DNA of 64,000 bases, taken from assembly GCA_945897825.1 (NCBI GenBank), contig CAMDGX010000001.1:1-64000 (forward strand), written 5' to 3'. Position numbers and translations under genes: made by a program. The notes under the pieces were generated by a model. That model searched no databases, was not told the origin of the DNA, and worked only from the letters and a program-made list of their open reading frames with translations. The stretch is from Asaia bogorensis. Lineage in GTDB: Bacteria > Pseudomonadota > Alphaproteobacteria > Acetobacterales > Acetobacteraceae. Of this stretch, positions 27,054 to 35,186 are shown one piece after another (position 1 is the stretch's first letter; every line of letters begins with the position of its first letter).

Positions 27054-28577
27054 ATGACCCACCATGACGCGGACATGCCGGGACGAGCCGCCCCCCAGCC
27101 AGGGGAGATCTCCCTCCGCCCCCTCCCGGGGGACGACGACAAGATGCACGAGGAATGCGGCGTCTTCGGCCTGTGGAACCACTCCGACGCCGCGGCCCTG
27201 ACCGCGCTCGGCCTGCATGCCCTCCAGCACCGCGGCCAGGAAGCCACCGGCATCGTCGCCCATGACGGCCACCACTTCCACCAGCACCGCGGCCTCGGCC
27301 TGGTCGGCGAGAATTTCGGCGACGCCAAGGTCATCGCCGGCCTCCCCGGCCCGAACGCCGTCGGCCACAACCGCTACGCCACCACCGGCGAAACCGTCCT
27401 GCGCAACGTCCAGCCGCTCTACGCCGATTTCGAGTTCGGCGGCCTCGCCGTCGCCCACAACGGCAACCTCACCAACGCCACCGGCCTGCGCCGCATGCTG
27501 GTCCGCCGCGGCTGCCTGTTCCAGTCCACCATGGACAGCGAGGTGTTCATCCACCTCATCGCCATCAGCCAGTATTCCACCGTCGTTGACCGCCTGATCG
27601 ACGCCTTGAAGCAGGTCGTCGGCGCCTACTCCCTCATCGCGCTCACCAACGAGGCGCTGATGGGCGCGCGCGACCCGCTCGGCGTCCGCCCGCTCATCCT
27701 CGGCCAGCTGCAGAACGCCGAGGGCGAGCGCGCCTGGGTGCTCGCCAGCGAAACCTGCGCGCTGGACATCGTCGGCGCCGAGTTCGTCCGCGACGTGGAG
27801 CCCGGCGAGATCGTGGTGATCAACGACCAGGGCGTGCACAGCATCAAGCCCTTCGCCAAGGCGCCTTCCCGCTTCTGCGTGTTCGAATACATCTACTTCG
27901 CCCGCCCCGACTCCGTCATGGAAGGCACCGCCGTCTATGCCGCGCGCAAGGGCATCGGCGCCGAACTGGCCCGCGAAAGCCACGTGGAGGCTGACGTCAT
28001 CGTCCCGGTGCCCGACAGCGGCGTGCCCGCCGCCATGGGCTACGCCGAGGAAAGCGGCATCCCGTTCGAGCTCGGCATCATCCGCAACCACTATGTCGGC
28101 CGCACCTTCATCGAGCCGACCGACAGCATCCGCCACCTCGGCGTGAAGCTGAAGCACTCCGCCAACCGCGGCGTGCTGCAGGGCAAGCGCGTCATCCTGG
28201 TCGACGATTCCATCGTGCGCGGCACCACCAGCCGCAAGATCGTGGAGATGGTCCGCGCCGCCGGGGCCGCCGAGGTGCACATGCGCATCTCCTCCCCGCC
28301 GACCACGCACAGCTGCTTCTACGGCATCGACACGCCGGAGCGCGGCAAGCTCCTCGCCGCCCGCCACAGCGTCGCGGAAATGGCCACCCTGATCGGCGCC
28401 GACAGCCTCGCCTTCATCAGCCAGGACGGCCTCTACCGCGCCCTCGGCCACGCCCGCCGCAACCCCGACGCCCCGCAATACTGCGACGCCTGCTTCACCG
28501 GCGACTACCCGGTCCCCCTGCCCGACATGGCCAATGCCGACACAAGGCAGCTGAGCCTGCTGAGCGAGCGGAGCTGA
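27054..28577 (+). CDS. purF: Amidophosphoribosyltransferase
   Basis: First committed step of purine synthesis: PRPP plus glutamine gives 5-phosphoribosylamine. The N-terminal Ntn-type glutaminase has its nucleophile at Cys35 (HEECGVFG), so the 34 residues before it are probably removed as a propeptide. The phosphoribosyltransferase PRPP loop is VILVDDSIVRGTTS. Cysteines in FCVFEYIYF, HSCFYGID and YCDACFTGDYP match the 4Fe-4S ligands of the Bacillus-type enzyme, so this is the iron-sulphur form rather than the E. coli one. It is 507 residues, and ATG 27054 follows an AGGAG ribosome site. It is convergent with the DUF421 gene, with only 15 bp between the stops. Confidence 0.97.
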   Translation: MTHHDADMPGRAAPQPGEISLRPLPGDDDKMHEECGVFGLWNHSDAAALTALGLHALQHRGQEATGIVAHDGHHFHQHRGLGLVGENFGDAKVIAGLPGPNAVGHNRYATTGETVLRNVQPLYADFEFGGLAVAHNGNLTNATGLRRMLVRRGCLFQSTMDSEVFIHLIAISQYSTVVDRLIDALKQVVGAYSLIALTNEALMGARDPLGVRPLILGQLQNAEGERAWVLASETCALDIVGAEFVRDVEPGEIVVINDQGVHSIKPFAKAPSRFCVFEYIYFARPDSVMEGTAVYAARKGIGAELARESHVEADVIVPVPDSGVPAAMGYAEESGIPFELGIIRNHYVGRTFIEPTDSIRHLGVKLKHSANRGVLQGKRVILVDDSIVRGTTSRKIVEMVRAAGAAEVHMRISSPPTTHSCFYGIDTPERGKLLAARHSVAEMATLIGADSLAFISQDGLYRALGHARRNPDAPQYCDACFTGDYPVPLPDMANADTRQLSLLSERS

Positions 28578-28592
28578 GCGCCGCAGGGGCAC

Positions 28593-29159
28593 CTATTCCA
28601 ACCGCACGCGCAGCAGGAGCGTGCCGTCCTCCACCCGCGCCTCCAGGATCCGGGGCGCGGGTTTCGCTTTCATCACGCTGATCTTGCCGCTGCGCTCCAG
28701 CCTGGCCTCCGCCACGCCTTCGGGCGATTCCACCCCCTCCGCCCGCAGCGCGCCCAGCAGGTCGTCGCGGCTCATGTGGCAGCCGCGCATCTCGTCCCAG
28801 TCGATTGCCCCGTCCTTCACCAGCAGCCGCGTGCGGCCCTTCATCAGCGTTCCGAACCGGTCGGAGCGGAAGGCGATCACGGCGAACAGCCAGTGCAGCC
28901 CCACCAGCAACGCCCCGGCCCCAAGCGTGGGCAGCAGGTCCGCCGAGCCGTTGATGGCGCGGCTGACGACCGAGCCGAGCATCACGCCCAGGATCACGTC
29001 GAACGCCGTGCTCTTGCCGAGAAACCGCTTCTCGCCCAGCCGCACCATCGCCAGCGCGGCGAGGTAGATTGCCACGGCGCGTGCCGCCGTCTGGCCCAAC
29101 GAAGGTGCATCGCTCCCGGCGCCGAAAAGGCCCTGCGCGATGGAATGCAGCTGCTCCAT
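28593..29159 (-). CDS. DUF421 (YetF family) membrane protein
   Basis: A 188-residue protein with three N-terminal helices (about residues 25-45, 50-70, 78-98) and a small cytoplasmic domain of the YetF/DUF421 type (landmarks RLGEKRFLGKSTAFD and LVKDGAIDWDEM). Family members sit in the inner membrane and some are induced by stress or sporulation; their biochemical role is unknown. I use ATG 29159; the longer frame from 29171 starts at ATT. It follows the PepSY gene on the same strand, separated by a strong hairpin, so it probably has its own transcript. Confidence 0.85.
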   Translation of the reverse strand: MEQLHSIAQGLFGAGSDAPSLGQTAARAVAIYLAALAMVRLGEKRFLGKSTAFDVILGVMLGSVVSRAINGSADLLPTLGAGALLVGLHWLFAVIAFRSDRFGTLMKGRTRLLVKDGAIDWDEMRGCHMSRDDLLGALRAEGVESPEGVAEARLERSGKISVMKAKPAPRILEARVEDGTLLLRVRLE

Positions 29160-29213
29160 GCCGTTTTCCAATCAACCGCGCCGCTCCGCCCGGCAATTCG
29201 GCGCGGCGGAGAA

Positions 29214-29239
29214 CCCGGGGGGTCCGATGACCCCCCGGG
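29214..29239 (-). terminator. Strong hairpin after the PepSY gene
   Basis: Perfect 11 bp stem CCCGGGGGGTC/GACCCCCCGGG with a 4 nt loop, 30 nt beyond the stop of the PepSY gene. No U-tract follows on the minus strand, so it may be a processing or stabilising stem rather than a true intrinsic terminator. Confidence 0.5.
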
Positions 29240-29269
29240 CGGCCGTCGCCGTGTCCGATGCGTGCGGGA

Positions 29270-29791
29270 TCAGTTGCTGGCGCTCTGCTGCGTCACTGTA
29301 CCGCTGCGGGCATCGATGCGCAGGTTGTAGGTCTGATCGCCCTGCTTGGCCTTGGCGCGGATCGTGTCACCGTCGCGCTTCACGTCGCTCACCTCCGAAT
29401 AGTTGCGATCGCGCAGCATCTGCTTGGCCTGGTCCTCGCTCAGCCGCTTCTCGTCGCGCACGTCCCCGGTGCGGGCATCCACGCGCAGGTCCTTCACCGT
29501 CTCGCCGTAGCGCTTGGCCTCGCTGATCTTGAAGGTGCTGCCGTCACGCTCCATCCCGCTGATGTCCGAGTAGCCGCGGGCCTTCAGGCGCGACTCGATC
29601 TGGCTCTCGCTCATGCGGATGTCCTGCGACCCGGCGGTCGCGGCGCCGCCTCGCTGAGTGCCGGGCATCGGCGCGGCCACCCCGGGCGAGGGGCTCGCCT
29701 GCCCCGGCGTGGCCGACTGCGCCAGCGACGCGCCGGTGAAGCCGAGCACCAGCAGTCCGGCAAGTGCAGTGGTGGAAAACATGGTTTTCAT
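29270..29791 (-). CDS. Secreted protein with two PepSY-like repeats
   Basis: A 173-residue exported protein. The signal peptide (MKTMFSTTALAGLLVLGF) is cut after a SLAQ site near residue 27. A Pro/Gly/Ala-rich linker follows, then two tandem PepSY-like units of about 45 residues, each built as RLKARGYSDIS / MLRDRNYSEVS followed by a beta strand and a VDARTG / IDARSG turn. Such units are thought to bind ions or inhibit proteases; the role here is unknown. The same unit occurs once in the protein at 33383-34183. The start is ATG 29791 with AAAGGGA upstream. A hairpin closes the gene. Confidence 0.8.
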   Translation of the reverse strand: MKTMFSTTALAGLLVLGFTGASLAQSATPGQASPSPGVAAPMPGTQRGGAATAGSQDIRMSESQIESRLKARGYSDISGMERDGSTFKISEAKRYGETVKDLRVDARTGDVRDEKRLSEDQAKQMLRDRNYSEVSDVKRDGDTIRAKAKQGDQTYNLRIDARSGTVTQQSASN

Positions 29792-30112
29792 GTCGTGGTC
29801 CCTTTCGCGCTTGTGGGGGAATGTCCGAGTGCGCATGGCACCCGGCACGCGCTGGAGGGCAGTGCCTGTCCAGCTTGGTCCTCGCCCGATCACCGCGTGG
29901 GGATGCGCCTGGGGCGCTGGGCAAGGAACGGCGCGCCGCCGGAGCGGCACACCTGGGCAATCTCCCGGGTTCGCCTTGGTTCCACCACAATTCGCGGGCG
30001 GTTCACGAGAACGCCGTGCCCCGCCTCCCTACGTCATCCTTATCCGGAACCGTGGTTCATGGTGCTGAGGTCCAGGGCGTCGCGCCCTGGCTTGCTCGGT
30101 GCGAGCGCGCCC
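29792..30112. other. Gene-free spacer upstream of the PepSY gene
   Basis: This 321 bp holds no convincing gene on either strand. It contains the leader of the PepSY gene and, near 30069-30093, a single-hairpin relative of the dispersed repeat. A GGAAC box occurs on the minus strand about 190 bp from the start codon, but its partner -10 box is poor, so I do not call an EcfG promoter here. Confidence 0.5.
30069..30093 (+). repeat. Paired-hairpin repeat family, single-stem copy
   Basis: Stem CCAGGGCG-TCG-CGCCCTGG at 30072-30090 is preceded by AGGT and followed by CTTGC, matching the second hairpin and right flank of the fuller copies at about 45421 and 48141. The first hairpin is missing. It sits between the 3' end of the RidA gene and the PepSY leader. 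Confidence 0.55.
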
Positions 30113-30508
30113 TCAGGCGGGAAAAACAGCGGTAATGATGATCTCGATCAGGTCGCCCTCGGGCATCCGCGACTCCACGAAGCTGCGCACCGGCCCCTGC
30201 CCATCCGGCATCACGCTGGCCCACGCCTCGTCGAACGCCGGCTTGTTGTCGTGGTCGGTCACCACCACCTCGGCGCGCACGATGCGCGTGAGGTCCAGCC
30301 CCTCCGCCACCAGCTTCGCCTCCAGCGCCCGCAGGCAGCCGATCGTCTGCGCCTTGATGTCCTGCGTCCGGTCGGGCGAGGTCGCCACCGCCCACATGAA
30401 CCCGCCGCCCCCCGGCAGCCGATACACCGCCACGCCGGACTTGCTGGGCAGGCTCGCATTGGCGACGCGAACGATGTCGGGCGAAGCAGGGAAGGACGCG
30501 GAAATCAT
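30113..30508 (-). CDS. RidA family protein
   Basis: A 131-residue protein of the YjgF/YER057c/UK114 group, whose best-known members hydrolyse reactive enamine/imine intermediates made by PLP enzymes. The family pattern is recognisable: an AVATSPDRTQDIKAQT segment in place of the usual DxxxQ, VVVTDHDNKPAFDEAW in the middle, and RSFVESRMPEGDLIEI carrying the conserved Arg (R108, by position) and Glu near the C terminus. ATG 30508 is used. It is a stand-alone gene between two secreted-protein genes, so its substrate is not indicated. The N-terminal region differs from canonical RidA and may belong to another subfamily. Confidence 0.82.
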   Translation of the reverse strand: MISASFPASPDIVRVANASLPSKSGVAVYRLPGGGGFMWAVATSPDRTQDIKAQTIGCLRALEAKLVAEGLDLTRIVRAEVVVTDHDNKPAFDEAWASVMPDGQGPVRSFVESRMPEGDLIEIIITAVFPA

Positions 30509-30556
30509 GGTGGCTCCAGGGCGATGAACCCCGCCATCAGGCCACGAAACGCGGCC

Positions 30557-31696
30557 TCACGCCAGCCGCCGCCGCGCCAGGCCCAGCCCGGCCAGCCCGA
30601 ACACGAACACCAGCGCCGAGGCCGGCGCCGGCGTCGAAACCGTGTTCCAGCCGATCACGTCGAACGCCAGGATGTCGGTCGCGGTGAGGATCTTCAGCTC
30701 GCCCGGCGCGCTGGTCGGGTCCATCAGCCCGATGCCCGCATTGTCCTTCCAATGGCTCGCCTGGCGCCCATCGCCCATGACCTGCCCGGTCTCGAACTCG
30801 GCCACCGAGGAACCGCAGGCGTTCAGCGAGAACAGCTTCGGGTTGGTGCCGGTGCCCGCCGTCCAGTCCAGCGCACTCTGCGCCGCGCTCGCCGCACTGC
30901 AGCGATACAGGTCCAGCGGTGTTACCCAGATGAGGTCGTTGTCGGTCAGGGTGTTCGTCAGGCCGGCAATGCTGTCCAGCACGTCGACACCGCTGACGAA
31001 GCCAAGCGCATGGCCGATCTCGTGCACCGCGATGCCAACGAAATCGAACAGACCGCCACCGATCCCGTCATTCGGGTCCAGGTCCCAGCCGAAATCGGTG
31101 GTGTTGAAGGTGATCGCGCCATCGCAGAAAACAGCGCCCGCCGTGGTGCATGCAGGCAGCATCAGCGCGTTGACCGAAAGGCCCAGCGCCATCGCATTCG
31201 CGTTGGTCATCCGCACCAGCGCGTTGTTGGCCCCGCTGGTGTCCAGATAGGGCGTCATGCTGTTGGCGCCGTTCGGATTGTTCGCCGTGGCGTTGGTCAG
31301 CAGGCGCAGGTTGGGGCCGGCCTGCAGATTGGCGACCGCGGTCGCGTCGGCGCTGCTTGTGCTATCCGCCACCAGCGCGGCGCGCGTGTCGGCATAGCTC
31401 TGCATCACGAACACGCTCTGGGCCGAGGCCAGCACGTTGTCGTTCAGGTTTGCCGTGCCGACCGTCAGGTGAACCGTCACCGCATCGGCCAGCACCGACG
31501 ACCACACCGCGGCGGCGGCGGCAAACGCGTTCTGTTCGGCCACCGTGGTCCCGGGCAGGTAGGTCAGGGCGAACTGGAGATTGGCCTGGGCGGGGGCGGC
31601 AGCGCCGATGGCAATGGTGGCAGCCAATCCAAGCGCGGGAAAATTCCCGACGGTGCGGTTCCGTGACACGCGCTGCAAATCCTGACTGAAACTCAA
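30557..31696 (-). CDS. PEP-CTERM-anchored zinc metalloprotease (NF038122-like)
   Basis: A secreted protein of 379 residues. The N-terminal signal peptide ends near AAPAQA; a ~340-residue metalloprotease-like domain has the zincin motif HEIGHALGF (HExxHxxGF) around residue 230; the C-terminal PEP-CTERM sorting signal is TPAPASALVF, a hydrophobic helix, then ARRR. PEP-CTERM proteins are processed by exosortase and usually go to the cell surface or biofilm matrix; no exosortase is in the window. The start is uncertain: TTG 31696 opens the frame, but a GTG at 31672 has an AGGA upstream and gives a normal-length signal peptide. An inverted repeat lies 32-50 bp upstream. It is downstream of, and codirectional with, the glutamate-synthase-like gene. 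Confidence 0.85.
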   Translation of the reverse strand: MSFSQDLQRVSRNRTVGNFPALGLAATIAIGAAAPAQANLQFALTYLPGTTVAEQNAFAAAAAVWSSVLADAVTVHLTVGTANLNDNVLASAQSVFVMQSYADTRAALVADSTSSADATAVANLQAGPNLRLLTNATANNPNGANSMTPYLDTSGANNALVRMTNANAMALGLSVNALMLPACTTAGAVFCDGAITFNTTDFGWDLDPNDGIGGGLFDFVGIAVHEIGHALGFVSGVDVLDSIAGLTNTLTDNDLIWVTPLDLYRCSAASAAQSALDWTAGTGTNPKLFSLNACGSSVAEFETGQVMGDGRQASHWKDNAGIGLMDPTSAPGELKILTATDILAFDVIGWNTVSTPAPASALVFVFGLAGLGLARRRLA

Positions 31697-31727
31697 CAGG
31701 GTTGCGATCTAATGCAAACCTTATCTG

Positions 31728-31746
31728 TATGCAACTTGTGCATACG
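31728..31746 (-). promoter_or_regulatory. Possible operator upstream of the metalloprotease gene
   Basis: Perfect 7 bp arms GTATGCA/TGCATAC with a 5 bp spacer, in an AT-rich patch 32-50 bp ahead of the TTG start at 31696. This is the only AT-rich stretch in the intergenic region, so the promoter is probably here and the palindrome may bind its regulator. Confidence 0.4.
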
Positions 31747-31777
31747 AACCGATGCAGGCCAGCGCCCCGCGTCCGCA

Positions 31778-33208
31778 TCACCCGCCGGGGTTGCGGAACC
31801 CGCCCACCCCGCGCTCGATCGCCGTCACGTGCTCCGCCCGGAACTGCCCGGCATTGGCCAGCCCGCAGGCATGGGCGATCGTCTCCACCTCGTCCTGCAC
31901 CCGCTTGGCATAGTGCATCACCCGGACCGCCTTGTCGGTCGGGTCCAGCCCGCGGATCAGCCGCGGATCGGCGCTGGTCACCCCGGTCGGGCAATGCCCG
32001 CTGCCGCATTTCATCGCCTGGATGCACCCCAGCGCGAACATGAACCCGCGCGCCGAACTCACGAAGTCCGCCCCCATGCACAGCGCCCACGCCACCTTGT
32101 CCGGCGTCACCAGCTTGCCGGAGGCCACGATGCGGATGCGCCCCGCCAGCCCCGCCCGCGCCCGCGCCGCCGCCACCAGCGGCAGCGCCTGGGTGATCGG
32201 CAGCCCGACATAGTCCGCCAGCGGCGCCGGCGCCGCCCCGGTGCCGCCCTCGCCGCCATCCACCTGAACATAGTCCGGGCAATGCGCCGGGTTGGCCGCG
32301 CAATCGGCGAACCACGCGTCGAGGAACTCCTCCTGCCCGACCACGAACTTCACCCCCACCGGCTTGCCCGTCACCCGCCGCACCCGGTCCACGAAGGCGC
32401 CCAGCTCGGCGATGCTGCCGATGTCGAGATGCCGGTTCGGGCTGATGCTCGCCTCGCCCATCGGAATGCCGCGGATCGCCGCGATCTCCTGCGTCACCTT
32501 CGCGGCGGGCAGGATGCCGCCCTTGCCCGGCTTGGCCCCCTGCGCCAGCTTCACCTCGAACATCCGCACCTGCGGGTGGGCGGCGATCTCGCGCAGCCGC
32601 GCGTCGCTCAGGTTGCCATGCCCGTCGCGCACGCCGTATTTCGCCGTGCCGATCTGCATCACCAGGTCGCAGCCGCCCTCCAGGTGATACTGCGCCAGCC
32701 CCCCCTCGCCGGTCGCCATCCACACCCCGGCCATCTTCGCCCCGCGCGACAGCGAGCTCACCGCCGCATGGCTCAGCGCGCCATAGCTCATGCCGGAGAT
32801 GTTGAAGAAACCCGGCGCGTCATACGGCTCCCGGCTCGCCCCCGCGCCATGCGCCACCCCGATGCGCATCGGCCCCCACGCGGTCTTCTCCTCCTCCAGC
32901 ACCGCGAAGGCGGCGGGGCGGAAGGCGAAGGCCGGCGTCGTTTCGCTTCCGAAGCTGACGAGGTTCGAGATGCCCTTGGCGGTGCGGTAGATCCACGCCC
33001 GCTCCAGCCGGTTGAACGGCCGCTCCTCCCAGTCCGGCAGGTAGTGGTACTGCCGCATGAACTCGCCGACCGTTTCGCTGAAGTAGCGGAAATGCCCGAT
33101 CACCGGGAAGTTGCGCAGCACCGTGTGCTGTGTCTGGCGCGTATCGTGGACATACACCGCCGCCACGAACGCGGCGACCAGCAGCAGCAGCACCAGCAGA
33201 ACGGTCAT
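31778..33208 (-). CDS. FMN-binding glutamate synthase family protein
   Basis: A 476-residue protein with an N-terminal membrane helix (residues 2-18) followed by the FMN-binding TIM-barrel of the GltS alpha-subunit type. Landmarks are the FMN-site GMSYGALS, MFEVKLAQGAKPGKGG, the ammonia/2-oxoglutarate-site DGGEGGTGAAP, and a cysteine cluster CIQAMKCGSGHCPTG that would hold a 3Fe-4S centre. It lacks the glutaminase and GXGXG domains of true glutamate synthase, so the physiological reaction is unknown; an oxidoreductase role in the membrane is likely. The start is ATG 33208. It is divergent from the stress cluster; the EcfG-type promoter between them points the other way. Confidence 0.88.
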   Translation of the reverse strand: MTVLLVLLLLVAAFVAAVYVHDTRQTQHTVLRNFPVIGHFRYFSETVGEFMRQYHYLPDWEERPFNRLERAWIYRTAKGISNLVSFGSETTPAFAFRPAAFAVLEEEKTAWGPMRIGVAHGAGASREPYDAPGFFNISGMSYGALSHAAVSSLSRGAKMAGVWMATGEGGLAQYHLEGGCDLVMQIGTAKYGVRDGHGNLSDARLREIAAHPQVRMFEVKLAQGAKPGKGGILPAAKVTQEIAAIRGIPMGEASISPNRHLDIGSIAELGAFVDRVRRVTGKPVGVKFVVGQEEFLDAWFADCAANPAHCPDYVQVDGGEGGTGAAPAPLADYVGLPITQALPLVAAARARAGLAGRIRIVASGKLVTPDKVAWALCMGADFVSSARGFMFALGCIQAMKCGSGHCPTGVTSADPRLIRGLDPTDKAVRVMHYAKRVQDEVETIAHACGLANAGQFRAEHVTAIERGVGGFRNPGG

Positions 33209-33295
33209 GGTCGCTTCCCCTCCGCAACGGGCGCGGTCGAACCCTACTAGCAGCCGCGCACCGCCGAAACGTTAATTCCTGTCATCGCACGGCGC

Positions 33296-33320
33296 GGAAC
33301 GCACGCGCACCGGGACCGTT
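33296..33320 (+). promoter_or_regulatory. EcfG (general stress response) promoter of the three-gene stress cluster
   Basis: GGAAC at 33296-33300 and CGTT at 33317-33320 with a 16 bp spacer match the alphaproteobacterial EcfG consensus (GGAAC-N16/17-CGTT) exactly. It lies 62 bp before the start codon of 33383-34183 and points toward it. The downstream genes resemble general-stress proteins, which supports the assignment. Confidence 0.75.
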
Positions 33321-33382
33321 ACCCCCTGGCAAGCAGGGCAGGCCGCACGCCGGCCGCCCCACTGATCCCGGAGGTATAGATC

Positions 33383-34183
33383 ATGACGACCACATTGCGC
33401 TTCGCCTTGCTCGGCGGCTTGGCGTTGGGCCTGGGCGCGCTGTCGCCCGCCGCGGCCCAGACGAGCGCCACGCCGACCCCCACCACACCCCCTGGCACCA
33501 CGACGCCCGGCATGACCACGCCCGCCACCCCGGCCGCCCCGCCGGTCGTCTCCGGCCCCGGCGCGCCACGCACCGCCACGCCGGGCACCGGCATGTCCGG
33601 CACCACCACCCCCGGCACCGGCGCCATCGACGCGGAGAACCGCGTGGTCGATGCCGCGATCCTGGAGGAAGGCGCCAACAGCTTCACCGAGTGCCAGGCG
33701 CGTTCGCGCCTCGAGGATGCCGGCTTCTCCGCCATCGAATCCCTGCGCAAGGACGACCGCGGCTTCTGGCGCGGCCAGGCGATGCGCAACGGCCAGGTGA
33801 GCGAGGTCGCGATGGATTTCCGCGGCCGCATCGCCGCCGGAACCAACCTCGACGCCAACCTCGGCCGCGGTCCCGCCTCGACCACGGGCGCCACCGGAAC
33901 CACCAGCGGCACCCGCGTCGCCCCCTCGAGCACCGTCCCCTCCAGCCCGACCCCGTCGGTCACCGGCATCCGCCCCGACCCCGCGCGCCCTGACGGCACG
34001 CCGGGCAACCCGCCCTCCACCGCCGCCGGCCGCGCGATCGACCGCATGCAGGGCGAAACCCCTCGCGCCGACGGCACGCCCGGCAACCCGCCAGGCACCG
34101 CCGCCGGCCGCGCCGTGGACCGCGCGACCGGATCGAACACCACCGGCACCAATCCCGCCCCGACCCCGCCGGCCACCCGCTGA
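33383..34183 (+). CDS. Secreted PepSY-like protein with DGTPGNPP repeats
   Basis: A 266-residue exported protein: the signal peptide is cut near PAAAQ (residue 26), then comes a Thr/Pro/Gly low-complexity region to about residue 80. A single PepSY-like domain (about 85-150; RSRLEDAGFSAIESL, then MDFRGRI) follows. The C-terminal half holds two copies of a short repeat PDGTPGNPPxTAAGRAxDR (about 207-225 and 232-250). Closely related repeats end the next protein, so the two probably act together or share a partner. ATG 33383 is preceded by GGAGG at good spacing. It is the first gene behind a perfect EcfG-type promoter. Its function is unknown; stress-induced envelope protection is an inference. 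Confidence 0.8.
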   Translation: MTTTLRFALLGGLALGLGALSPAAAQTSATPTPTTPPGTTTPGMTTPATPAAPPVVSGPGAPRTATPGTGMSGTTTPGTGAIDAENRVVDAAILEEGANSFTECQARSRLEDAGFSAIESLRKDDRGFWRGQAMRNGQVSEVAMDFRGRIAAGTNLDANLGRGPASTTGATGTTSGTRVAPSSTVPSSPTPSVTGIRPDPARPDGTPGNPPSTAAGRAIDRMQGETPRADGTPGNPPGTAAGRAVDRATGSNTTGTNPAPTPPATR

Positions 34184-34212
34184 TCCGCGCGCAGCAAACA
34201 GGAGCAACACCC

Positions 34213-35112
34213 ATGGCGACGAGAACCGTAGTCCGCATGTTCGACGACCGTGAGCATGCCCTGCAGGCCGTCAGCGCCCTCGAGCGCGCCGGCTTCTCCC
34301 AGGACGAGGTCAGCCTGATGGCCTCCGGCGAAACCACCGCGCCGCCGAACACCGGCAGCACCATGAGCACCACCGCCGACGACGCCGCCAGCGGTGCCGG
34401 CACCGGCGCCAGCATCGGCGCGGTGCTCGGCGGCGGCGCCGGCCTGCTGGCCGGCATCGGCGCCATGGCCATCCCCGGCATCGGCCCGATCGTCGCGGCC
34501 GGCTGGCTGGTCGCCGCCCTCACCGGCGCCGGCGCGGGTGCTGCCGCCGGCGGCCTGCTCGGCTCGCTGGTCAACTCCGGCGTGGACGAAGCCGACGCCC
34601 ACACCTACGCCGAGGGCGTCCGCCGTGGCGGCACCCTGGTCAGCGTGCGCGGCAGCGAGGGCCGCGTCGACCAGGCCGAGCGCATCCTCGCCGACTTCCC
34701 CGCCGTCGACGTCAATGCCCGCTCGGCGGACTGGCGCGCCGACGGCTGGGCCCCCACGGTCGGCGCCACCGCCGCCGGCCACGCCGACCGCCTCTCCACC
34801 ATGGACGACCGCCCCGACGGCACCCCGGGCAACCCGTCCGGAACCCGCGTGTCGCGCGGCGTCGACCAGGCCGCCGGCACCAACATCAGCGGCGCCTATC
34901 CGGGCAACGAGCGGTCCAACCCCTCCTCGCCGGGCACCCGCACCGCCCAGATGACGCCGCGCGCCGACGATGACGGCCACATCGTGCCGCGCCAGCCCGA
35001 CGGCGCCCCCGGCAACCCGCCGGGCACCGAGGCCAGCCGCGGCGTGGACCAGACGCTCGGCACCAACATCAGCGGCGCCCATCCCGAGAACGAGACGCCC
35101 CGCCGCCGCTAG
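34213..35112 (+). CDS. General-stress-protein-17M/YflT-like protein with glycine-zipper helix and DGTPGNPP repeats
   Basis: This 299-residue protein starts with a YflT/GSP17M-like domain (RTVVRMFDDREHALQAVSAL), which in other bacteria is induced by general stress. A long Gly/Ala hydrophobic segment (about residues 60-125; SIGAVLGGGAGLLAGIGAM) follows that probably inserts in or spans a membrane, and then an alpha-beta segment (YAEGVRRGGTLVSV). The hydrophilic tail carries two repeats of the type DGTPGNPSGTRVSRGVDQ...GTNISG (about 198-230 and 258-292). The same repeat closes the neighbouring upstream protein. ATG 34213 has AGGAG upstream, 29 bp after the previous stop, so it is in the same EcfG-driven transcript. 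Confidence 0.8.
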   Translation: MATRTVVRMFDDREHALQAVSALERAGFSQDEVSLMASGETTAPPNTGSTMSTTADDAASGAGTGASIGAVLGGGAGLLAGIGAMAIPGIGPIVAAGWLVAALTGAGAGAAAGGLLGSLVNSGVDEADAHTYAEGVRRGGTLVSVRGSEGRVDQAERILADFPAVDVNARSADWRADGWAPTVGATAAGHADRLSTMDDRPDGTPGNPSGTRVSRGVDQAAGTNISGAYPGNERSNPSSPGTRTAQMTPRADDDGHIVPRQPDGAPGNPPGTEASRGVDQTLGTNISGAHPENETPRRR

Positions 35113-35136
35113 GGGCCATCGCGACCGGCACGGCCC

Positions 35137-35162
35137 GGGCCGGGGGAACCCTCCCCCGGCCC
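35137..35162 (+). other. Hairpin in the spacer before the third stress gene
   Basis: Perfect 10 bp stem GGGCCGGGGG/CCCCCGGCCC with a 6 nt loop, 25-50 bp after the YflT-like gene and 25 bp before the next start codon. There is no U-tract; it may attenuate or protect the upstream message so that the third gene is made at a different level. Confidence 0.5.
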
Positions 35163-35186
35163 AACGCCGCAGAAGGAGAACCGTCA

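Noticed and set aside
29926-29983. Possible EcfG promoter for the PepSY gene at 29270-29791
   Set aside because: A GGAAC box is present on the minus strand but the sequence at the right spacing is GATT rather than CGTT, and it is ~190 bp from the start codon.
33471-33620. Tandem Thr/Pro/Gly coding sequence considered as a CRISPR or minisatellite
   Set aside because: The repetition is irregular low-complexity coding sequence with no constant repeat unit and spacer length.
35113-35186. Possible second EcfG promoter before the Arg/Gly/Asp-rich gene
   Set aside because: GGAAC occurs but no CGTT follows at 16-17 bp; the GGAAC is part of a hairpin.
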